Under the pieces are notes generated by a model. That model did no database searches, was not told where the DNA came from, and worked only from the letters and a program-made list of their open reading frames with translations. Source: Mariniphaga sp964398855 (GTDB lineage Bacteria > Bacteroidota > Bacteroidia > Bacteroidales > Prolixibacteraceae). From it: a stretch of DNA of 6,508 nucleotides. The stretch is taken from contig CAYNOQ010000120.1 in NCBI GenBank assembly GCA_964398855.1, positions 1-6,508 on the forward strand, in the 5' to 3' direction. Every line of letters starts with the position of its first letter. Position 1 is the first letter of the stretch. A program made the translations under genes and the position numbers. This document shows, one piece after another, positions 1 through 4,736 of the stretch.

Positions 1-754
1 TTCCGCCGGGAACCCACCACGAATCTTTATAGGGAGACCCCACCAGCACCTTTGGTCTCTCCGCCTGATGCAACGCCATATCTCTCAGTCGGTTATACTC
101 CTCATCCACAGCGCTGAAATATTCATCTGCCAGCTTTTCCTTATTGAAAAATGGAGCAATAAACTTTATCCATTCGGCTTTTCCCAACGGTGTTTCCTCT
201 AAAAACTCGGCAACCATAACTACCGGAATTCCCAACTCTTCCAGCTTTAAAATCATGCTGGTTACCTCTCCTCCAATCCCATAAGCCATCACCATATCCG
301 GCTTTTGCTGAATGATTAACTCAAAATTCAGGTTGTTTCCATAGCCAACGTCTGGCGCCTCGCCATTTTCTATCCGTTCTCTAACGGCATCGCTGGTTAC
401 ATATCTGCTCCCGGAAATGCCTGTAACTATGGCGGTTTCATCCAACGCATCCAAAAAACCAATGTGCGTTGTTGAAAGGCAGATCACCTTTTTTACTGGT
501 GTCTGAAAAACCATTTTCCCCGAAAGTGAGTCGGGTATAGCCTGGTTTTTGTCCAATAAATAGTATTCCATGGAGACATTTTTTGCCTTTTCCCAAGGAT
601 TAAAAACCGTCAGTTTGGTTATATTTTCCTGTTTTTCAATGCTGAATCCTTTTGCATACTGATTTCCGCTATTTTCCCGTGACGAATTTTGACTGCTGTC
701 CGCACAACCGGAAAAGAGCAGGAAAATAGTGAAAGAATAAAGCAGAAAAGTCAT
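1..754 (-). CDS. ABC transporter substrate-binding lipoprotein (iron-complex/cobalamin type), 3' end missing
   Basis: The visible part is 251 codons, and the gene runs off the left edge of the window. It begins with a hydrophobic stretch ending in the lipobox LFSGC (Cys17), followed by a polar Ser/Asn-rich linker, so it should be a lipoprotein anchored in the periplasm or outer membrane. From about residue 86 it reads like the BtuF/FhuD/FecB class III binding-protein fold: KKVICLSTTHIGFLDAL, then PDVGYGNNLNFELIIQQKPD and the Bacteroidota-typical EETPLGKAEWIKF near residue 186. Family members capture iron-siderophore, haem or corrinoid compounds for an ABC importer. The ligand cannot be told from sequence. 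Full-length relatives are usually near 370-390 residues, so roughly a third is missing. The start is uncertain. The ATG at 752-754 gives a signal peptide with no positive charge before the hydrophobic core. The same frame stays open upstream to a TTG at 776-778, which would add Arg and Lys, and to an ATG at 854-856, which adds 34 residues. The gene lies in the same direction as the protease upstream, 34-136 bases away depending on the start. Confidence 0.85.
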   Translation of the reverse strand, partial: MTFLLYSFTIFLLFSGCADSSQNSSRENSGNQYAKGFSIEKQENITKLTVFNPWEKAKNVSMEYYLLDKNQAIPDSLSGKMVFQTPVKKVICLSTTHIGFLDALDETAIVTGISGSRYVTSDAVRERIENGEAPDVGYGNNLNFELIIQQKPDMVMAYGIGGEVTSMILKLEELGIPVVMVAEFLEETPLGKAEWIKFIAPFFNKEKLADEYFSAVDEEYNRLRDMALHQAERPKVLVGSPYKDSWWVPGG

Positions 755-890
755 TTTTAAGGATTGAGCACGCTGCAAAAGTTTTTTACTACTAAAGTGC
801 AGTTTGCTGATTATAACTATTTTATACGATTTTATGATTTTGAAACTTTGTGACATTTTTCAATTTTAACTTTTTGGAGCAACTCGAAAA

Positions 891-3092
891 TTACTCAGGC
901 ATGTAAGATACTTTTTTGGAAGTTACCATGTTCCCATTATCAAACCGGACAATGTAAACCCCCGGTACGTGTCCCGACAGGTTAATCCGAACCTTCTTCT
1001 CCCCGATAGCCGTAATAGCAGGATTTGCAAGCTGTCCGATCAGATTATAGACGCGGATATCTTCCGGTTTAACGGACTGACCTGCCTCAAAAACAAAACT
1101 GTTCCGCGCGGGATTCGGGTAAATTACAGTTTCCACCGGCGAAGTAACGTAGGGGGGATCGTTCACTATGGACTCAACATTGCACAAAACCAGCTCAAGA
1201 ACATTGCTGATAGAGTATCCTTCCACATTTTCCGACTTGAAATCGTACCATGAACCATTCTGTTTGAACCAGAAAAAATTATCTTTTTCCGGCTGCCGCA
1301 ATGACTGATAAACCACGAAAGTATCCTGCTGGTGCATGTTTAGCAGCTCAAATCCCACATAAAAGGTATCGGGAGGCTCCACTTTTTCTGTAAATCCGAT
1401 AAAATTCATGGCATCGGCAACCAATGAATTGATACTGACCGTTTCAGAATAGAGCAGCTCGTCTGGGGCATCATTTCCTGCATACACATTAACTTTCAGT
1501 TTATGGTTGGGTGAACCGGAAGGAACTTTAATTTTGCCGGCGCCTATTGAAATTCCCCAAACCGATTCATTCCCCCGGATAATAAATTGCTCTGCAAATT
1601 CAGTGATATTTTCGCTGTTAGTGCCGCCCCAGTAGCCAGCAAATCCTTCGTTTGTGTTGATTTTTACATTCTGGTGGGTATCAAAAGGTTCAAGATTGGT
1701 AAACGGCAGACATAGATTTTCACCCGTATAGAACCGTTTTCCATCAAGCGTTTGGAGATTTGTGTTCAACGGATCGAGCCAGCATTTCAGCTGTCCCGAA
1801 GAGTCGGGTTTGTATTCCCAAGCCAGTTCAAAGCGCGAATAGTAGTCATTCGCCGGATAATTGCAGGTTGCCGAACCTCCGGTTAAAGAACCAACAAACC
1901 GATTTTCGCTGCTAAAAAGCGGACTGCCCGAAGAGCCGCTTTCGGTTACCCCTTTTTCCCATCTGCCTATGTTAAAAAAACCGTTTTTGGTGAAATCATC
2001 TCTGAAATTTTTTATTGCTGGCGGGTCGCGGTCAACAGCAATCTTTTTTATATCGCCCTGCGGATGATGAATGCTGTAGGTTGAGTCAGGCAGCACTGAG
2101 CGGCGGTCCCATCCCGCAAAATAGGGTCTGTATTCGGGCGGCGGAACCACGCTGAGTTCAACAAGGGCAAAATCAAGGCTGTCGGAAATGGCAAGAAGCC
2201 TTGATCCGGAGACTGAATTTCCCGGATCGCCGTCAAGCGGCGCACAAAAGGGACTTTCATAATTGAAAACAAAAACCGAAGTTTCTGCATATTCCGCTTT
2301 CCCGATACAGTGGGCAGCAGTTATAATATAAGGCTTTTCATTTTCAGCTGAATTGTTAATCAGCATTCCGGTGCAAATCTCGCTGATTGTACTGCCGGGT
2401 CTGCTTTTGGTTGTGATTATGCGGCACACGGCATCCCGCTCGTCAGGGTGCAATTTTCCTTCGGGGCAATTGATGTCGATGTTGCATTCGCCTGCTTTTA
2501 CGCCCATCGGGCGGCGGTCGCTATATTTTAATATTCCGAGAAAATCGTGGTTCACCTGCGAAATAATAAAATCGCTGTTCCCGTTTTTTCCTGCCGGAAC
2601 TTCATACTGCACGGTAATTTCATCGCCGGCAACCGGAGCAGTGGCAAACCTGCCAAAAGATTTGTTGTTTGCAGCAGTGAAAGCGCCTGAAATCTGTCCG
2701 CTCTTTTCACTGATAATAAAGAGCCGGGCGTTAGACTGAATATGAAACTGATTAAAAATCAGACTTAAAGAGTAGGCGCCGGCTGAGCTGATTTTCACCT
2801 GCCACACATCAAAACCTTCGATATTTTTTGTCCAGGCGCCACTTGTGGCAGGAGAAATACCCACATCAAAACCATGAGCAAACTGCAATAATTTCAGCCA
2901 CACTTCCCCTGATTGTTCCCGGATTGCCGCCGCATACAACTCATCGTTGTTCACAGCAGGCATCACCTCTTCCCGGATAACCAGGCTTTTTAGCCGGGGA
3001 ACTTCCAACGGAGTTCCGCCTGCAGAAACCTGTCCAAAAAGATTTTCAACCGTAAAAAGAAGCAGAATTACTATGCCGAAAAAACTACGCAT
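891..3092 (-). CDS. Secreted lysyl endopeptidase-like serine protease with T9SS C-terminal sorting domain
   Basis: This 733-residue protein should cleave proteins extracellularly, probably after lysine. Residues 1-21 are a Sec signal peptide (MRSFFG, a leucine-rich core, then NLFGQ). Residues 22 to about 196 are a pro-region similar in length to that of Achromobacter protease I. The peptidase domain starts near 197 (GVKAGECNIDINCPEG), closely matching the mature N-terminus of that enzyme as I recall it. The triad is His261 (TAAHC), Asp307 (SLDFALVEL) and Ser388 (GSSGSP). The six cysteines of the family's three disulfides are present (203, 209, 240, 262, 283, 410), and Asp416 in NDYYSRF matches the lysine-binding Asp225. 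Other shared motifs are AGWDRR (326-331) and IHHPQG (341-346). Residues about 455-640 form a beta-rich region of unknown role. Residues 655-733 are a type A T9SS sorting domain (YPNPARNSF, VYNLIGQL, HVPGVYIVRF), which implies outer-membrane export with removal or anchoring of the tail. The start is the only ATG giving a signal peptide. A candidate promoter lies directly upstream. Catalytic class is nearly certain; lysine specificity is inference. Confidence 0.95.
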   Translation of the reverse strand: MRSFFGIVILLLFTVENLFGQVSAGGTPLEVPRLKSLVIREEVMPAVNNDELYAAAIREQSGEVWLKLLQFAHGFDVGISPATSGAWTKNIEGFDVWQVKISSAGAYSLSLIFNQFHIQSNARLFIISEKSGQISGAFTAANNKSFGRFATAPVAGDEITVQYEVPAGKNGNSDFIISQVNHDFLGILKYSDRRPMGVKAGECNIDINCPEGKLHPDERDAVCRIITTKSRPGSTISEICTGMLINNSAENEKPYIITAAHCIGKAEYAETSVFVFNYESPFCAPLDGDPGNSVSGSRLLAISDSLDFALVELSVVPPPEYRPYFAGWDRRSVLPDSTYSIHHPQGDIKKIAVDRDPPAIKNFRDDFTKNGFFNIGRWEKGVTESGSSGSPLFSSENRFVGSLTGGSATCNYPANDYYSRFELAWEYKPDSSGQLKCWLDPLNTNLQTLDGKRFYTGENLCLPFTNLEPFDTHQNVKINTNEGFAGYWGGTNSENITEFAEQFIIRGNESVWGISIGAGKIKVPSGSPNHKLKVNVYAGNDAPDELLYSETVSINSLVADAMNFIGFTEKVEPPDTFYVGFELLNMHQQDTFVVYQSLRQPEKDNFFWFKQNGSWYDFKSENVEGYSISNVLELVLCNVESIVNDPPYVTSPVETVIYPNPARNSFVFEAGQSVKPEDIRVYNLIGQLANPAITAIGEKKVRINLSGHVPGVYIVRFDNGNMVTSKKVSYMPE

Positions 3093-3105
3093 TCACTTTT
3101 TTTGC

Positions 3106-3139
3106 CAAATTTAAACGAAAAAACCTATTTGAGCACAAA
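3106..3139 (-). promoter_or_regulatory. Candidate Bacteroidota-type promoter for the protease
   Basis: Read on the minus strand, positions 3113-3106 are TAAATTTG, a perfect match to the Bacteroidota -7 element TAnnTTTG. TTTG at 3139-3136 could be the -33 element. The 22-base spacer is at the long end of the described range. Transcription would begin near 3100 and leave a leader of only about eight bases before the ATG at 3092, which is short. The assignment rests on motif match and position alone. Confidence 0.42.
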
Positions 3140-3240
3140 CAGAAAACTTCGGGTTAAGATGACCGGCAAAAATAATATGTATTCCGACAGGAGAGAGGGT
3201 ATAAGATTTTGAGAAAGAGTAAACCATAAAATAACTTATC

Positions 3241-3301
3241 CGGGACAGATTCTGTCGAAGACCCTGAATTTAAAGTAGTGAAAATTTATATATTTGTCCC
3301 G
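3241..3301. repeat. Spaced inverted repeat CGGGACA / TGTCCCG with an internal small hairpin
   Basis: CGGGACA at 3241-3247 is the exact reverse complement of TGTCCCG at 3295-3301, with 47 bases between. The left arm overlaps a second inverted repeat (GACAG at 3244-3248, CTGTC at 3252-3256), so the two pairings exclude each other. The right arm overlaps the last two bases of the candidate -7 element at 3289-3296. It could be an operator, but seven-base arms can arise by chance. Confidence 0.25.
3289..3296 (+). promoter_or_regulatory. Candidate -7 promoter element upstream of the small membrane protein
   Basis: TATATTTG matches the Bacteroidota -7 consensus TAnnTTTG exactly. No good TTTG lies at the expected upstream distance; the nearest is TTTA at 3269-3272 with a 16-base spacer. 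A start near 3303 would give a leader of about 60 bases before the ATG at 3364. In AT-rich intergenic DNA this eight-base motif is weak evidence on its own. Confidence 0.28.
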
Positions 3302-3363
3302 AAAAGCTGAATTTCATTTTTGAACAGCTTTCACATTAATGGTTCATAAATAATTCAGAAAAC

Positions 3364-3528
3364 ATGACATATCCATTTATTCCTATCGGATTAATAATTG
3401 CCTTCATCGTTTACGTTTCATACCTTTTATTCATTAAGAAAGATTTGAAAAGACTAAAAACAGTACTGTATCCCGGTCTGTTTTTTATAGCTGTTTGGAT
3501 TGGCATTTACTATTTTTTGCTGAGGTAG
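3364..3528 (+). CDS. Small two-helix membrane protein of unknown function
   Basis: This reading frame encodes 54 residues, ATG to TAG. It has two hydrophobic segments, about residues 4-24 (FIPIGLIIAFIVYVSYLLFI) and 36-53 (YPGLFFIAVWIGIYYFLL), separated by a strongly basic loop, KKDLKRLK (residues 25-32). By the positive-inside rule the loop should face the cytoplasm and both ends the periplasm, giving a helical hairpin in the inner membrane. The clean alternation of helix, charged turn and helix with aromatic edges argues for a real gene rather than a chance frame. Similar tiny membrane proteins are common and unnamed in Bacteroidota. I do not recognise a family and assign no function. It stands alone: the protease upstream is divergent, and the DNA downstream is decayed. 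There is no strong ribosome binding site, only an A-rich leader, as is usual in this phylum. Confidence 0.6.
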   Translation: MTYPFIPIGLIIAFIVYVSYLLFIKKDLKRLKTVLYPGLFFIAVWIGIYYFLLR

Positions 3529-3573
3529 CAAACCCCGGGCACTAATAAAAATCACCTGCCTGTAAACGATCGG

Positions 3574-3788
3574 ATGGAAAATGTTCTTCTTTATTTTCTG
3601 CAATCGGAAAATGATTTAGAAAATTTTTTATTACTGATTTAACCGTAGCATCGGATGCCGGGCATCTGAAAACAGGAAGCGGCTGCCGAAGCGAGAGGGT
3701 GGCAAAATTCAATCAGCTTTTACGTATTGAAAATGAATTGGGGGAAAATGCAACTTTTGCCGGATTAAAAGCATTTAAAAATCATTAA
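3574..3788 (+). pseudogene. Frameshifted gene remnant upstream of the coiled-coil frame
   Basis: An ATG at 3574 opens a 22-codon frame (MENVLLYFLQSENDLENF...) that stops at 3640-3642. Around a run of six T residues at 3624-3629 a second frame takes over and stays open from 3615 to the TAA at 3786-3788. Its last part, KFNQLLRIENELGENATFAG, reads like an ordinary amphipathic helix. Joining the two frames at the T run would give about 70 coherent residues, which suggests one ancestral gene broken by a small indel. The helix resembles the region that precedes the GTPase domain of dynamin-like proteins, but this is a weak likeness by eye. The TAA overlaps the ATG of the next frame (TAATG). No motif proves function, and the stretch could be non-coding. 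Confidence 0.25.
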
Positions 3789-4267
3789 TGACTTTATCGA
3801 TGGGTTTTGACGATACCGATTTAAAGAAAATTGTATCGCATAGCGAAACAATGATTGCAAAGGAGCTGAAAATAAATAGGGAAGATATAAATATGCTCAT
3901 CGTTTCGGGAAAACAAAAAAAAATTCAATCATTAAAAAATAGATTACTTTCTCTTACCGAAGAAGAAAAAGCAGCTTTGCAACAGACTTCTGCCATACGT
4001 CAAATAAGCCGGATACGCTCAAAGGCGGCATTGCAGATTCAATTAAAGCGGGATTCACTGCTGATGCCTTTGAACGAACTCGAATTAAAACAGTCTCAAC
4101 TCACTGCATCAGTACAATTGATGAATGAGCAAAAAGATGAGTTTGAGAATATTATCAGAGGCAAAATAAAAACACCTGAAGACTATTTTAAAAACCAATT
4201 GAACATACGTGACATTTCCCCAAAGATTTGCTTTTGGAAGCTGAGTTATTCTTTATTTCATGGTTAA
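3788..4267 (+). CDS. Coiled-coil protein, possible remnant of a dynamin-like GTPase
   Basis: This frame encodes 159 residues. Residues 6-38 (FDDTDLKKIVSHSETMIAKE and on) followed by IVSGKQKK (38-45) look like the end of a dynamin-family GTPase domain: the helix after the G4 motif, then a strand ending in a G5-like S-x-K. Residues about 53-128 are charged helical coiled coil (LKRDSLLMPLNELELKQSQL; LMNEQKDEFENIIRGKIKTP), as in the first stalk helices of bacterial dynamin-like proteins. P-loop, switch threonine, DxxG and a clear N/TKxD motif are absent, so it cannot bind GTP as the family does. Bacterial dynamin-like proteins are usually above 500 residues. The last 20 residues change character, and another frame (4213-4275) continues with HFPKDLLLEAELFFISWLIE before a stop, suggesting a further frameshift. 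The start ATG overlaps a stop in TAATG. I favour a decaying gene fragment; a short genuine coiled-coil protein is the alternative. The dynamin link is inference from pattern, with no search behind it. Confidence 0.45.
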   Translation: MTLSMGFDDTDLKKIVSHSETMIAKELKINREDINMLIVSGKQKKIQSLKNRLLSLTEEEKAALQQTSAIRQISRIRSKAALQIQLKRDSLLMPLNELELKQSQLTASVQLMNEQKDEFENIIRGKIKTPEDYFKNQLNIRDISPKICFWKLSYSLFHG

Positions 4268-4272
4268 TTGAA

Positions 4273-4280
4273 TAAATTTG
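4273..4280 (+). promoter_or_regulatory. Candidate -7 promoter element for the editing-domain gene
   Basis: TAAATTTG is an exact match to TAnnTTTG and sits 20 bases before the ATG at 4300. No TTTG lies 17-23 bases upstream; only a TTTA near 4252 does. Transcription would begin near 4287 with a leader of about 13 bases, which contains GGAG at 4294-4297. This suggests that the gene has its own promoter and is not part of the decayed unit before it. Confidence 0.35.
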
Positions 4281-4299
4281 AGCTTTTTAAAATGGAGAA

Positions 4300-4713
4300 A
4301 TGAAAGTATTGGTAATGTATGTGGATGAGTTTTCCTATACTCCGGCAGAAAAAAATCTTGACACAGCCGAAGATATTACAGAAGGAGCAAGTTATACCGA
4401 TTCGATTCTTGCATTCATTCAGATTGAACAGAGCGATGAAGAGCATGACCTGAAAAGTCGTGAAAAAAAGTTGGTTAACCACCTGAAATGGACTGCCCGC
4501 AAAAACAACTGCGAAAATATTATCCTCCATTCGTTTGCACACCTGTCAGGCTCAAAGGCATCCGCAGAATTTACAAAAGAGATTTTTGACCTTGCCGAAA
4601 AACGGTTGCAAAACGGAGGATATACCACGGCACAAACGCCATTCGGCTATTTTCTCAATCTGAATATCAAGGCTCCGGGGCATTCGCTGGCACGGATATG
4701 GGCTGAATTGTGA
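4300..4713 (+). CDS. Stand-alone archaeal-type threonyl-tRNA synthetase editing domain protein
   Basis: The 137 residues cover one complete domain matching the N-terminal editing domain of archaeal threonyl-tRNA synthetases (Pfam tRNA-Thr_ED, fold of D-aminoacyl-tRNA deacylase). In archaea this domain hydrolyses serine wrongly attached to tRNA-Thr. Visible signatures are the first strand MKVLVMYVDEFSY, the strand ILAFIQIE (36-43), NIILHSFAHLS (73-83, with the conserved FAHLS and His81), and TPFGYFLNLNIKAPGHSLAR (113-132), matching the family's PFG-(W/Y)-... GH-x-L block. No catalytic, anticodon-binding or TGS domain is attached, so the protein cannot charge tRNA. It is cytoplasmic, with no signal or membrane segment. 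From memory, the archaeal enzyme uses Tyr-Lys after PFGW; here these positions are Phe118-Leu119, so activity or substrate may differ. GGAG at 4294-4297 sits three bases before the ATG and supports the start. The gene converges with the transglycosylase, 23 bases away. Possible roles are editing of Ser-tRNA-Thr in trans, or deacylation of another aminoacyl-tRNA. Family call firm, role uncertain. Confidence 0.92.
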   Translation: MKVLVMYVDEFSYTPAEKNLDTAEDITEGASYTDSILAFIQIEQSDEEHDLKSREKKLVNHLKWTARKNNCENIILHSFAHLSGSKASAEFTKEIFDLAEKRLQNGGYTTAQTPFGYFLNLNIKAPGHSLARIWAEL

Positions 4714-4736
4714 AATACAGAAATATATAGTCTCTG

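Larger units (their letters stand above)
3093..3363. other. Intergenic region between divergent genes, no gene seen
   Basis: This 271-base stretch separates the minus-strand protease from the plus-strand small membrane protein. I see no convincing reading frame or RNA gene in it. It carries the candidate protease promoter at its left end, a candidate -7 element at 3289-3296 facing right, a short perfect hairpin (GACAG-ATT-CTGTC, 3244-3256) and a spaced inverted repeat CGGGACA/TGTCCCG (3241-3247 and 3295-3301). The divergent layout makes it a natural place for control of both flanking genes. Confidence 0.6.

Noticed and set aside
2353..2739. 128-residue plus-strand frame antisense to the protease
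   Set aside because: It is antisense to the conserved peptidase domain; the composition is typical of a shadow frame.
3786..3790. TAATG stop/start overlap as translational coupling of two real genes
   Set aside because: The upstream frame has no good start codon and appears frameshifted, so the overlap is more likely chance or a scar of an internal deletion.
3529..4299. Insertion sequence or integrated element in the gene-poor stretch
   Set aside because: I found no transposase motif, terminal inverted repeats or target duplications; the stretch looks like decayed coding sequence instead.
4264..4542. 92-residue minus-strand frame overlapping the editing-domain gene
   Set aside because: It is antisense to a gene with clear family motifs, and its Phe/Cys-rich composition is typical of an antisense shadow.
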